Source: a virus. From it: DNA of 31,387 bases. Position 1 is the stretch's first letter; every line of letters begins with the position of its first letter. The notes beneath the pieces are model-generated. The model saw nothing but the letters and a program-made list of their open reading frames with translations. It ran no database searches and was not told where the DNA came from. Position numbers and translations under genes: made by a program. Shown here piece after piece: positions 8,701-16,356 of this stretch. Location: positions 1-31,387 of IMG/VR virus record IMGVR_UViG_3300031578_000224. One strand, given 5' to 3'.

Positions 8701-11373
8701 TCTGATATCCCATATAAAGCTTTAAGAAATGATAATCGACTAAATGTATTAGTTACTGAAGCTGTTTGGGGAGAAAACATAACTGTTGCAGAAATTAAAG
8801 ATTTTAAAAATAACTTAATTGATAAAGCTAAAAATCTTCTTGACACTATGAGTATTGAAAGAGTTAGTAATGTAGAAAAAAATAGAAATAATGAAACTAA
8901 AAATTCTGATTTAGCATTAAGAGCATTTATAAATGATAACGAAAAAGCAAGTTCCTTTTTTGAATTAGCTGCTTTAAATCATATTATCGCACAAGAGGGG
9001 TATAATGCTCAAGAACAATTAAAAGCATTTAATAAATTAACTCAAAATAAAATGAAAAGTTCAAACATAATAAACGACTTAGGTCAAGATAATTACAATA
9101 CTATAGCATCTATACTAAATAATTTTACCTTTGAATATGAAGTAACTGGCACAACGGGATTAGAAGAAAGGCTAGATTCTTGGATTGATAAAAACAAAGA
9201 AGGAACTTCTTTAGACGTCAATGTTATTAAACAAAATAAAGACTTTTTATTAACAGGAGCAAAAGATTTATCTGAAATGAAATATTTCGATTTTAATCTT
9301 TTAAGTGAAATAACCAATAGTGTTTTAACTCAATCTGAGTTAATTAATAAGAGACAAGGTTCTAATTTAGAAGCTGGGACTAAAGTTTTCTACGATAAGA
9401 TAATGAAAGATTTACGTTCTAAAAAAGGTAAAGTTAAAAAAGTAACTTCAAATAGTAATATAGTTATTAAAGCTGACTTTAAAGCTACAACTGGAGTAGA
9501 GTCTTCTATGTTTGAATTTCTTGGAAAAGACTTTCAATTAGATTTGGCGTCGCCTTTATTTAGAGATTTAGCTGCCGCCAATGATATTGGTGGTAAAAGG
9601 GCAGATGCTTACACTGTTTTATTAAAAGACAATGATATGTTTAGATTAAATACAGTAAAAAACAAGTCAATACCTAGCCTTAATATAAAATTAAGTGATG
9701 CAGAGATATTCCAAGTTGCTTGCCAATGGGGAACTATAGAGAGTAGAAATGAAACTTTAAAAAAAATAGAGAATATGTCAGAAAACCCTGATTTAATAAT
9801 TGCAAGACAGCAAGGTAATAATAAAGGATTAAAATTAACGCCAGAGCAAATATCTGAAGTTGAGAGCATTATTCCATTAAAATATATGGAAATGGCTGAA
9901 AAATCTTGGAAATTTTTAAAAGAAGATTTACCTGCTACTAAAAAGACATATTCTAAAATTAACAACTCTGCTATGTCAGAAGTAGATGGAGTTGAATTTA
10001 ACTTTAAAGAAAAAAAATTCCAAGGTGGATATTACCCTATGTTTAGAGAAAGAATAGGGGCAAGTGAAGCTGTTAACGAAACTTTTTCTATGAGGATGTC
10101 TAGAGTATTATTAAACGCAAACCATACAAAAGAAAGAACTGGGATTATAGAAGGTAATATAGATTTAGCTGGAGATAGGATTTTCCAACATATTCATAAT
10201 GTTCAAATATATATAAACTCAGCAGAATCATATCAATCAATGGGAGAATTTTTTAACGCTAATGGAAATGAAATTTCATCAATAGTTGGCGATGTTCGAT
10301 TTAAAACTTGGAGAGACTGGCATAATGAAATATTTGATTCAACTGGAGAAAATGATATTGTTAATTTTATAGATAAGTATTCTAAGTTTGTAGCTATAGC
10401 ATTTAAGGCTAAAACTGCATTGGTTCAACCTACAGCGTTATTAAATGCAATACCTTATGTTGGAGCTAGAAATTTAGCTGTAGCCTCAAGTAAAGTATTA
10501 ACTAACCCAAAAAGATTAACCCCAAATGGAGCAGTTGCTGCAGTAAATCATCCAACTTTTACTGGTAGAGCTAAAGATGGATTAAGAACTATTGCTGGGG
10601 TACAAGATGAATTAAAAGGGAAAAGCACAGCTTCTAAGGTTGGAGACCAAATATTTGAATTAGGATTTGCTGGTGTAGGATATACAGATGCTGTTTTAAC
10701 AGCCCAGATAGCATTTGAAGCAGGAAGAATGAAAGGTAAGCAGATGGGGTTATCTGACGCTCAAGCTGCCGATTGGGGAGCTTCAATGATGAGAATAACT
10801 CAAGTAGATGCTTCTAAGTTTTCTAAACCTAAATTATTAAAAGGACTGGCTAGACCTTTATATCCATTCATGACTTATTTCATGGGTATAAAAACTAATG
10901 TTATGGAAAAATGGAGTGCTGGAGATAAAATAGGATCTTCAATTTTAGCATTCAATTTTTTAATAACTGCAGCTGCAATAGAAGCTATGATAGAAGCTTC
11001 CATAAATGGTCTTGTTGAAGATGAAGACGACGAAGAAGGTGGATTTATAAATCAATGGAAGAAAAATATGTGGAGAAATGTCACAGGTAATATGGTATCA
11101 ATAACACCATTAGTAGGGATACCTGGGGCAGGAACAGGAGCATTAAACGCTTCTACAGGCAGCACATTTAAAGGCTCAACACCAGCTCTTTCATCAGTGA
11201 CTGATACAGGTGTATTTTTACACAATGTTTATCAAACAGGAAGGTCATCATTAGGATTTGAATCAGACAAAGACACAGATGAGTGGGTAGCAAAAACAAT
11301 AAATAGTGGACTTAGTTTCGTACCAAATAAAAAAATGGTTAAATTGTTGATAGAAAACTTGACAGATGAATAA
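5758..11373 (+). CDS. Giant internal virion protein (gp16-like) with HEVEH zincin-like motif and LPD38-like C-terminus
   Basis: 1871 residues; by place it is the gp16-type ejection protein (T7 gp16 is about 1318 aa). Residues about 182-232 and 270-300 are Gly/Ala-rich hydrophobic segments that could enter a membrane. At 703-708 is HEVEHW, an HExxH zinc-peptidase motif, preceded by a short beta pattern (VISLFSGNNITTLF). Charged helices and NEEYM-type acidic helices follow. Residues about 1543-1760 (KFVAIAFKAKTALVQP, then MMRITQVDASKF and RPLYPFMTYFMG) resemble the LPD38 domain of large polyvalent phage proteins. No lytic transglycosylase ES motif is evident at the N-terminus, where T7 gp16 has one. 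Inference: the metallopeptidase-like part may replace the cell-wall activity carried into the host. Confidence 0.8.
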   Translation: MYKTFREQQMEIDVQRNILNPKLNPGQAQQLLDLGASEEEIALTYMNSGVLTRMNNNHAAEIVKNYPEILSTISQKPFDSISVDYLDDLANKAQLNRNFSELPEYEDDLLEYYTNATKRSYYTLNANYLKGRASNPNVEVDKTNSLLEKSQMYSRRAANVRGQIPTTFVQKTLDFTGSLTGTTGEFLGLSIAATKAGALSGGTIAGVPGAAIGGAAGFTGGLAHAFSKMFFASQGENIERLREVNPELNITDAYDKAKLTSIAQSGVEQIDLIFGLGLSGLVRKAGTKVVLGVGGLAKAGAKGVFGELILEEGTQQLLGDTLIDTETGDLSFGVTFLQNLGGDIENLFSGEPLNQRNKQILDMLKYGSPVLFAGGVIGQVYQNKTEWTKKRDGDPITQEYNNNRLKTQLNNIQTQSKESNLVNSPQLEKAINSNLFRQPVAISVENWNTLKENGLQRLEGKTLEEFGIWFAAVEKNIDLETLNETNEDITLPAAEYLAGIGIEDELLQEGMQYIKSNENYLSESDKKLVDYVNLDKQLERKSSEWSAIEDIISNKIERNENLSGNEKNILATSSAMRVAGAKRALKDGADLDVEKFFEEQGFDINVVKNVPLTEEQRTSKQSEIEGALIIKARDEGKLEGISGTNIDTIIKNTKDKVAKKQLKQIRKDAKKVQQTQEGKLGSFNQESKVISLFSGNNITTLFHEVEHWYDDFMQTAYFNNTLNDDSRRTFEGVRNHFGLEENERFSKQNLEDLAEMNEEYMINGSAPTFALKKFFETIKNIMLDTYGLISKRGIKVNPKIKEYFDLQYVTREELKVARENDRLIARGDIESDYYKDQVEKAEILEHNIVYKNHQKRNKRENSKEIESFRKKEFDLAIKDLSTEPVYKAQKAIVSQGKLDSKNIKDTDYNISSIDEKYIKQGGSIGFNKDADIEILATSVGFVDATSMLDSLSRSTTIEQAATQKSSLAVQERLDREFGEDISDIPYKALRNDNRLNVLVTEAVWGENITVAEIKDFKNNLIDKAKNLLDTMSIERVSNVEKNRNNETKNSDLALRAFINDNEKASSFFELAALNHIIAQEGYNAQEQLKAFNKLTQNKMKSSNIINDLGQDNYNTIASILNNFTFEYEVTGTTGLEERLDSWIDKNKEGTSLDVNVIKQNKDFLLTGAKDLSEMKYFDFNLLSEITNSVLTQSELINKRQGSNLEAGTKVFYDKIMKDLRSKKGKVKKVTSNSNIVIKADFKATTGVESSMFEFLGKDFQLDLASPLFRDLAAANDIGGKRADAYTVLLKDNDMFRLNTVKNKSIPSLNIKLSDAEIFQVACQWGTIESRNETLKKIENMSENPDLIIARQQGNNKGLKLTPEQISEVESIIPLKYMEMAEKSWKFLKEDLPATKKTYSKINNSAMSEVDGVEFNFKEKKFQGGYYPMFRERIGASEAVNETFSMRMSRVLLNANHTKERTGIIEGNIDLAGDRIFQHIHNVQIYINSAESYQSMGEFFNANGNEISSIVGDVRFKTWRDWHNEIFDSTGENDIVNFIDKYSKFVAIAFKAKTALVQPTALLNAIPYVGARNLAVASSKVLTNPKRLTPNGAVAAVNHPTFTGRAKDGLRTIAGVQDELKGKSTASKVGDQIFELGFAGVGYTDAVLTAQIAFEAGRMKGKQMGLSDAQAADWGASMMRITQVDASKFSKPKLLKGLARPLYPFMTYFMGIKTNVMEKWSAGDKIGSSILAFNFLITAAAIEAMIEASINGLVEDEDDEEGGFINQWKKNMWRNVTGNMVSITPLVGIPGAGTGALNASTGSTFKGSTPALSSVTDTGVFLHNVYQTGRSSLGFESDKDTDEWVAKTINSGLSFVPNKKMVKLLIENLTDE

Positions 11374-11387
11374 AAATAATTAATAAT
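11359..11387 (+). promoter_or_regulatory. Possible sigma70 promoter before the tail fibre gene
   Basis: TTGACA (11359-11364), a 17-base spacer and AATAAT (11382-11387, five of six consensus bases). The -35 lies in the last codons of the giant virion gene. The predicted start would be near 11394, leaving only a 14-16-base leader that begins almost at the AAGGAG of the tail fibre gene; this short leader lowers confidence. Confidence 0.35.
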
Positions 11388-11408
11388 ATATAAGAAGGAG
11401 AAATAAAT

Positions 11409-13157
11409 ATGAGTACACCAGTAACGGAAACGGAATTTCCATATGTAGGTAATGATTCGCAGGTAGACTGGGCTTTCACATTTGGGGTAACAAGTACAGA
11501 TGATGTAGGAGTATATTTAGCTTTAGACGGAGCTTTAATTTCAGATTTATTAAACCCAGCTACTTACACAGTGACATACGATGCAGAAACAAATGTTGGT
11601 TCAGTTAAATATCCATTAACTGGAGACCCACTTACACCACAAGATAAGATAGCTATAAAAAGGAATACTATAGTTAAGCAAGGATTTAATTATAAGAACC
11701 AAGCGAAGATAGCAGGTATCAGCCTAGAAGGTAGTGATGACAATTTATCAAGACAAATTCAAGATAATGCTAATACAGCAAAAAGAGCTATAACTGTTGA
11801 TGTAACTTCTACGCAAACAGCTGAAGAATTATTACAAAGTATTTATGATGCTGACGCAAATACAAATGAAAATGCAGCTTTGACTGCAGCTGATGTTGTT
11901 AGTACTAATGCTGATGTAGTTTCTACTAATGCAGATGTAGTTTCTACTAATGCAGATGTGGTATTGACAAATGCAGATGCAGTAGCAACAGCAGGAGATA
12001 GAGTCCAAACTGGACTAGATAGAATACAAACAGGTTTAGATGTAGCTTCAACTAATGCTGATGTAGTAAGTACTAATTCTGATGTAGTTGAAGCAACAGC
12101 TCAAGCAGTAATAGCTCGAGAAGGTTGGAAAGGCGAATGGTTAATCGGAACAACTTATGCAGAAAATGAAAAAGTGCAATATCTAGGAAGTTCTTATATT
12201 TCATTGCAAGATTCAAACACAGGACAAAATCCTATAGTTCCGTTAAGTGCTTTTTGGGATTTAATTGCCTTAAAAGGAACAGATGGAGCTGGAACTGTTG
12301 CCTCAGTAGTTGGAGGCACAAATATAACAGTAGATAACACTGACCCAGCTAATCCTATTGTTAATAATGATATAACAGATACAGATGATTTAACAGATAC
12401 AGCAACAAATAGATACACTAACGATACTGATATTACAAGATTAGCTAATACTTCAGGTACTAATACAGGCGACCAAGATATAAGTTATGATAAAGGCTAC
12501 ATAAATGGTGGTGTTATAAGTAATAATGTAGGATTGCCTTTAAAAACAATAGACATAACAGATTGTTTATCTCGTTCACAAGATGATACAGAAGATTTAA
12601 GCTTTACTGTAACAAGTTTAAACATAGATACAGCAGGAGATTTTGCTAGCGGAATTATCCCTACCTTAACTTCTACAAGAATTTATATTTGGACTGAATA
12701 CAATGGAGGAACTAACAGAGCTATATTTGATGATGAAACAGGAACTAATTTAGATAATGCTGGTAAATCAGAGATGATTGGTTATTTCGACACAGATTCT
12801 AGTGGAAATATAATAACAGGTTCACAAGTTCAAAGATTACCAGAACCTTTTGAAACAGCTTTATATAGAGGTGGAGATACTTTATTTAGTGGTAGTGCTG
12901 GGGTATCAACTATTAACTTACTTAATGATATGAATGAATATAAGTGGTTAGAATTTACAGGAAATTATAATAATACTGATAATATTGTTTGTATAAGACT
13001 TAGAAAAGGGTTTCAAGAAGATACTAATACAACATACCTAAATCGTTCTATTGATATTGCTGCAAGAGCAGTAGCAGTTATATATAATAGTGATACATCA
13101 ATAGATATAGTAGGAGCAACAAACATGACATTAATAAAAGTAGTGGGGATAAAATAA
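11409..13157 (+). CDS. Tail fibre protein with T7-type N-terminal domain and carbohydrate-binding-like module
   Basis: 582 residues; AAGGAG lies eight bases before the ATG. Residues 1-about 140 match the T7 gp17 N-terminal virion-attachment domain (ETEFPYVGNDSQVDWAF, PLTGDPLTPQDKIAIKR, and SLEGSDDNLSRQIQDNA). Residues about 150-240 are a coiled-coil stalk with seven-residue NADVVST repeats. Residues about 238-285 (WLIGTTYAENEKVQYLGSSY, then a Trp in AFWDL) have the pattern of a small CBM5/12-like carbohydrate-binding fold. The C-terminal half is beta-rich and Thr/Asn-rich, as in trimeric fibre tips, and would bind the host receptor. The stop overlaps the next start by one base (TAATG). Confidence 0.85.
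   Translation: MSTPVTETEFPYVGNDSQVDWAFTFGVTSTDDVGVYLALDGALISDLLNPATYTVTYDAETNVGSVKYPLTGDPLTPQDKIAIKRNTIVKQGFNYKNQAKIAGISLEGSDDNLSRQIQDNANTAKRAITVDVTSTQTAEELLQSIYDADANTNENAALTAADVVSTNADVVSTNADVVSTNADVVLTNADAVATAGDRVQTGLDRIQTGLDVASTNADVVSTNSDVVEATAQAVIAREGWKGEWLIGTTYAENEKVQYLGSSYISLQDSNTGQNPIVPLSAFWDLIALKGTDGAGTVASVVGGTNITVDNTDPANPIVNNDITDTDDLTDTATNRYTNDTDITRLANTSGTNTGDQDISYDKGYINGGVISNNVGLPLKTIDITDCLSRSQDDTEDLSFTVTSLNIDTAGDFASGIIPTLTSTRIYIWTEYNGGTNRAIFDDETGTNLDNAGKSEMIGYFDTDSSGNIITGSQVQRLPEPFETALYRGGDTLFSGSAGVSTINLLNDMNEYKWLEFTGNYNNTDNIVCIRLRKGFQEDTNTTYLNRSIDIAARAVAVIYNSDTSIDIVGATNMTLIKVVGIK
11889..11972 (+). repeat. Four tandem 21-base repeats in the tail fibre stalk
   Basis: Units at 11889, 11910, 11931 and 11952, each 21 bases and in frame, encoding ADVVSTN-type heptads. 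Units 2 and 3 differ by a single base; unit 4 is more diverged. Further degenerate copies lie at about 12040-12090. Such in-frame repeats can change fibre length by slippage or recombination. Confidence 0.85.
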
Positions 13158-13699
13158 TGAAATATTGCATAACAAACACAACAATAGGATATGGTTTTGA
13201 TTCAGTAGTAGGAGGTCAAAACTTTGAAGGAACTTATGAAGAAGCTGTTAGCATTCAGAACAGCTGTAAAACATTAGAACAATGCAAAGATGACAAAATA
13301 TCTTTACTTAAAACAAAGTTTCAAGAGTATAAAGACACTCATATAAGGCTAGATTATGATTCTAATACATATTACATCAAAGCAACAGAAGACACAATGA
13401 TTGAGGCTTCTACAAGGGAGTTAAGAGTAGACCAATTATCAGACCCTATCACAAATGAATTAGATAGAAGTTGGTTTAGTGATTTTAATGCTTCTCTAGA
13501 ATCTGATATTATACAGATTATTTTTTCAAGTAAATTAGAATTACAAACATTCTTAGGTAAAATAGGACAATATTTTCAATCTAAAAAACAAGTATATTTA
13601 GTGGCAAAACAACAAATATTAAGTGCAACAACAATCGCAGAATTAGAAGCTATTGATTTAGAAGCTATTGACTGGGGTTCAAACATTATAGAGGTGTAA
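13157..13699 (+). CDS. DUF4376-like tail-fibre-associated protein
   Basis: 180 residues, start coupled by TAATG to the tail fibre gene. The C-terminal two thirds have the layout of the DUF4376 family found next to fibres: a KISLLKTKFQEYKDTHI helix, a short beta unit (LDYDSNTYYIKA), then an Ala/Glu/Leu helix ending in ATTIAELEAIDLEAIDW. Proteins of this type are commonly annotated as tail fibre assembly or fibre accessory proteins. An in-frame duplication (ELEAID/DLEAID) is visible near the end. Family placement is moderate; a role in fibre maturation is inferred from position. Confidence 0.6.
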   Translation: MKYCITNTTIGYGFDSVVGGQNFEGTYEEAVSIQNSCKTLEQCKDDKISLLKTKFQEYKDTHIRLDYDSNTYYIKATEDTMIEASTRELRVDQLSDPITNELDRSWFSDFNASLESDIIQIIFSSKLELQTFLGKIGQYFQSKKQVYLVAKQQILSATTIAELEAIDLEAIDWGSNIIEV

Positions 13700-13700
13700 A

Positions 13701-13835
13701 ATGGAAAGTTTAAAGAAGAAAGATTTAGATTTTAAAAGTGTAAATGCTTTTTTGAAGTTAGCAAAAACAAATAATAAAATAAAAGATAGTAAATTAAAAA
13801 ATTCAAAGGTAACGATATGGAATATAGGAACTTAA
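13701..13835 (+). CDS. Small unknown protein, 44 aa
   Basis: ATG at 13701 one base after the previous stop, with GAGGTG seven bases upstream. It reads MESLKKKDLDFKSVNAFLKL and ends NIGT. It is strongly basic, with no membrane segment. Its last 19 bases overlap the start of the DUF4326-type gene in another frame. No family is recognised. The tight spacing and a clear ribosome binding site support it being translated, possibly to couple the next gene. Confidence 0.55.
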   Translation: MESLKKKDLDFKSVNAFLKLAKTNNKIKDSKLKNSKVTIWNIGT

Positions 13836-14275
13836 ACAACGAAATCATAGAATCTACATTAGATAACTCTCCTATAAGAATTATCAATATGTCTAATGAA
13901 GTTATATTAGGTATTATATTATTTTTATGCATAGTTATTATAGCTAAATTCTACTTTAAATATAAATCTAATATAAGAACAGTAAACATAGATAAAAATA
14001 CAAAAAAAGATTATGATTTAGTAGATAGAACAACACCTTTAGGTAATCCATTTAAACTTAAAGATTTTCCTCCTATAGAAAGTATTAAGTCATATAAAGG
14101 TTATCTTAACTATAAAGTACATATTGAAAAAGACCCAGCAATTATCAATCAACTAAACGATCTTTACAGAAAGTCTAAAAATGGTAAAATAAATTTAGGG
14201 TGCCACTGTAAACCATTACCTTGTCATAGCGATTATATAGCTAAATTCGTAAAGAATATGAAGGAGGAGTTATGA
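13817..14275 (+). CDS. Membrane-anchored DUF4326-domain protein
   Basis: 152 residues. An N-terminal cytoplasmic or external segment of about 27 residues is followed by a single membrane helix (about 28-47, EVILGIILFLCIVIIAKF). The C-terminal domain from about 65 to 147 shows the DUF4326 signature: DLVDRTTPLGNPF (70-79 holds the GNPF core), YKGYLNYKV, and LGCHCKPLPCHSDYI with C129, C131, C136 and H137. The CxCxxxxCH cluster suggests a metal or nucleotide-ligand site; the biochemical role of DUF4326 is not known to me. DUF4326 proteins are usually soluble, so the membrane anchor is notable. ATGA coupling links it to the next gene. A second in-frame Met at residue 25 is an alternative start. 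Confidence 0.75.
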   Translation: MEYRNLNNEIIESTLDNSPIRIINMSNEVILGIILFLCIVIIAKFYFKYKSNIRTVNIDKNTKKDYDLVDRTTPLGNPFKLKDFPPIESIKSYKGYLNYKVHIEKDPAIINQLNDLYRKSKNGKINLGCHCKPLPCHSDYIAKFVKNMKEEL

Positions 14276-14598
14276 ACATAGAATTAGTATTTTATAAAGG
14301 TAGTTTCGGACTTAAAATTGGTAAATACATATATAGATTTAGAAGAAATAAGCCTACTATGCAAAGGTTAGAATTTAAAAACAACAAAGATTGTGAAATA
14401 ATTGATACAGGTTATCCAGTTAGTATGATAAATGAAAGTGATATAACTAAACTATTAAAACAGAAAGCAAGACAACCTAAAACATTATGGCTAAGATGTA
14501 ATTGTTTGAGAAGTCATAAACATATACTAAACAAGCTAAAAGGATATGAATACAAAGGCGAAGTATTGCCGTCAATTTATTTAAGGAGGATAAAATGA
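14272..14598 (+). CDS. Unknown protein with C-x-C...H cluster, possible partner of the DUF4326 protein
   Basis: 108 residues, ATGA-overlapped with the DUF4326 gene before it and with the holin-like gene after it. The first half is beta-rich and basic (KIGKYIYRFRRNKP). The second half has TLWLRCNCLRSHKHILNKL at about 71-89. The L-x-C-x-C...H-x-x-x-I pattern resembles the metal-site end of the neighbouring DUF4326 protein, with one Cys missing. I do not recognise a family; a diverged copy or partner of the DUF4326 domain is an inference from that short pattern and from translational coupling. Confidence 0.55.
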   Translation: MNIELVFYKGSFGLKIGKYIYRFRRNKPTMQRLEFKNNKDCEIIDTGYPVSMINESDITKLLKQKARQPKTLWLRCNCLRSHKHILNKLKGYEYKGEVLPSIYLRRIK

Positions 14599-14819
14599 AA
14601 CACACAATGTTCACAGCAAAAGATGCTGTAATAATACCTACTGGGCTATCAGCTCCTGTATGGGTATCTGAAGCTACTGATTGGCTTGGTTTCTTTATAG
14701 GAGTACTTACAGTAATATATTTTATATTTAAGAATATAGACACCTATTATCATTGGCGACATAATAGATGGAAACAAAGAAAAGAAGAAAAAAAAAGAAT
14801 TAACAATAAAGAAAGGTAA
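14595..14819 (+). CDS. Holin candidate, one membrane segment with basic tail
   Basis: 74 residues; AGGAGG seven bases before an ATG that overlaps the previous stop (ATGA). An N-terminal segment (PTGLSAPVWVSEATDWLG) precedes one strong membrane helix at about 34-47 (FFIGVLTVIYFIFK). The last 25 residues are dominated by Arg and Lys. Size, single helix and charged C-terminus match small phage holins such as T7 gp17.5, which also lies just after the fibre genes. No pathway motif can prove holin activity. A second holin-like gene sits on the opposite strand at 16,892-17,119. Confidence 0.6.
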   Translation: MKHTMFTAKDAVIIPTGLSAPVWVSEATDWLGFFIGVLTVIYFIFKNIDTYYHWRHNRWKQRKEEKKRINNKER

Positions 14820-14825
14820 ATAATT

Positions 14826-15716
14826 ATGAGTACAGCAGCAAATGTAAGTCTAATAGATGGAAGTGTAGGAGCAACCCCTGCAAAAATAGTAGATGGAGGA
14901 TTGAATGTAAACTCAAAAAACTTCAATCTGTTGGTTAATATGGGTAAAGTACCTGGATATTCAACTATCACTAAATTCGGTAAAAATAATATAATAACGA
15001 CAGGAACTGATCCTGAAGATATTTGGGAATTTGGAGGATTATATGTTTTTGATGCTGATGGGACAGCACCTATACAGTATCTTAGTTCTAGCGATGTTCT
15101 TGATGTAAATATACCTATAAAGATTTATGGTTTAGACATCAATGGTAATGAAGTAATACAAATAAAAGCAACTGACGGTCAAGGTGTAGTTACTTTAGAC
15201 ACTCCTTTATGGAGGGTTTATAGATTAGAAAATAATGGAAATACAGGACAAGACTTACAAGGGGTTTTATATTGTCATATTGACCCAACCCCAACAGATG
15301 GTGTCCCGATTAGTTCATCAGTAAGAGCTATTATTACTAATGGAAATAATCAAACACTTATGGCTCTCTATACAATACCAAAAGGAAAAGTAGGTTTTTT
15401 ATATAAAGCTGAAGCTGGTTTAAATTTTACAGGAAATCCTGCTTCTGGAACTCATTTTGCTAAGTTTGTATATATTTTTAGACCTTTTGGCAAAGTTTCT
15501 AGGATTGGTAAAGAGATATCTAATATAAATGTTGGGTCTAGTAATTATCAAGATATTAGGTCTTTTCCAGATATATTTCCATCACTAACAGATATAAGAT
15601 TAAATGTCCTTGAAGTTAGTGATAATATGGGTGTTAATGGTTCTTTTGATATATTACTAATAGATGAAACAGAATTTAGTTCAGAATATTTAACAGCTAT
15701 AGGTCAACCAGTATAA
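14826..15716 (+). CDS. Conserved phage protein, probable virion component
   Basis: 296 residues, AAAGG ribosome binding site. It is beta-rich with few Cys. Recognisable segments are NMGKVPGYSTITKFGKN, GTDPEDIWEFGGLYVF (about 60-75), DINGNEVIQIKATDGQGVVT and a central TPLWRVYRLENNG. I recall this combination from uncharacterised structural-type proteins in environmental podovirus genomes, but cannot name the family. As the last gene of the + strand virion block, it is probably a late structural or decoration protein. Its last 13 bases overlap the end of the convergent endolysin gene. Confidence 0.6.
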   Translation: MSTAANVSLIDGSVGATPAKIVDGGLNVNSKNFNLLVNMGKVPGYSTITKFGKNNIITTGTDPEDIWEFGGLYVFDADGTAPIQYLSSSDVLDVNIPIKIYGLDINGNEVIQIKATDGQGVVTLDTPLWRVYRLENNGNTGQDLQGVLYCHIDPTPTDGVPISSSVRAIITNGNNQTLMALYTIPKGKVGFLYKAEAGLNFTGNPASGTHFAKFVYIFRPFGKVSRIGKEISNINVGSSNYQDIRSFPDIFPSLTDIRLNVLEVSDNMGVNGSFDILLIDETEFSSEYLTAIGQPV

Positions 15717-16102
15717 GTGGCTAATTGATAATGAGGCATATCAATAAATTTTGTCCAATTACCACCCCATTCTAATTCAATACCTAACCTATTAGCTGTA
15801 CCAAGTATGTGTCCAGCTAATAGAGTCAAACTCTTTTTATCCCAAAGAGCTTTTTTATCGTAAGCATATAAATCTATAGCTTGACTAGGATTGCTTTGAT
15901 GTCTTGACTTCTTATGTATTCCATCTAATAAACTCTTGCCGTCTTTAAAGTATTCTTGCTGTTTTCTTGTTGTCCTGTGTCCTTCAGACACACCAAAGTC
16001 TATAGGGCTATTTTTAATAGCTTCATTTATAACCAGTTGTATGTCTTCCGTACAAGTCTTTAATCTTCTTTTCGATGTGCTGCTTAGTTTGTATTTACTC
16101 AT
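15704..16102 (-). CDS. Endolysin, M15-family peptidase (T5 endolysin/VanY type)
   Basis: 132 residues. The zinc-peptidase pattern is complete: SEGHRTTRKQQEYF (39-52), SRH at 66-68 with H68, AID at 75-77 with D77, then LEWGGNW (110-116) and DMPHYQ (121-126) with H124. H68, D77 and H124 are the expected zinc ligands, and E111 or D121 the catalytic acid region. Members cleave peptide links in peptidoglycan (L-Ala-D-Glu type endopeptidases in T5-like lysins). No signal peptide is seen, so export needs a holin. The start overlaps the previous stop by ATGA. It is the last gene of the - strand unit; its end overlaps the + strand gene. Confidence 0.9.
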   Translation of the reverse strand: MSKYKLSSTSKRRLKTCTEDIQLVINEAIKNSPIDFGVSEGHRTTRKQQEYFKDGKSLLDGIHKKSRHQSNPSQAIDLYAYDKKALWDKKSLTLLAGHILGTANRLGIELEWGGNWTKFIDMPHYQLATYTG

Positions 16103-16356
16103 ATTATAAATTCTCCATTTTCTATAAATACATAATCAGGGTGATTTCTAGCCCATCCTTCTATTTGTTCTCTATTGTTTCCATACTTTTTAACTTGTAT
16201 TGTATTTTTACTTATCATTTTAGCTAAGAAAAAAGTATATTTATGTTTAATTTTATTCCAAGAATACATATTATGTAAACCGTAAAGAGTACTTTCTTCT
16301 TTCTCCATACGGAGAACATTATCTATTCCTCTTTGGTTTTCATGTGATCTATTCAT
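16099..16356 (-). CDS. Unknown 85-aa protein in lysis block
   Basis: Begins within the end of the MazG-like gene (8-base overlap) with AGGATATT as ribosome binding site, and ends coupled to the endolysin start by ATGA. Visible features are a mixed alpha/beta composition and a central aromatic/basic stretch, SWNKIKHKYTFFLAKM; the last part is EGWARNHPDYVFIENGEFII. There is no membrane helix, Cys pair or known motif. An internal Met at residue 17 is a possible alternative start. Position between nucleotide-pool and lysis genes gives no firm clue to function. Confidence 0.6.
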   Translation of the reverse strand: MNRSHENQRGIDNVLRMEKEESTLYGLHNMYSWNKIKHKYTFFLAKMISKNTIQVKKYGNNREQIEGWARNHPDYVFIENGEFII

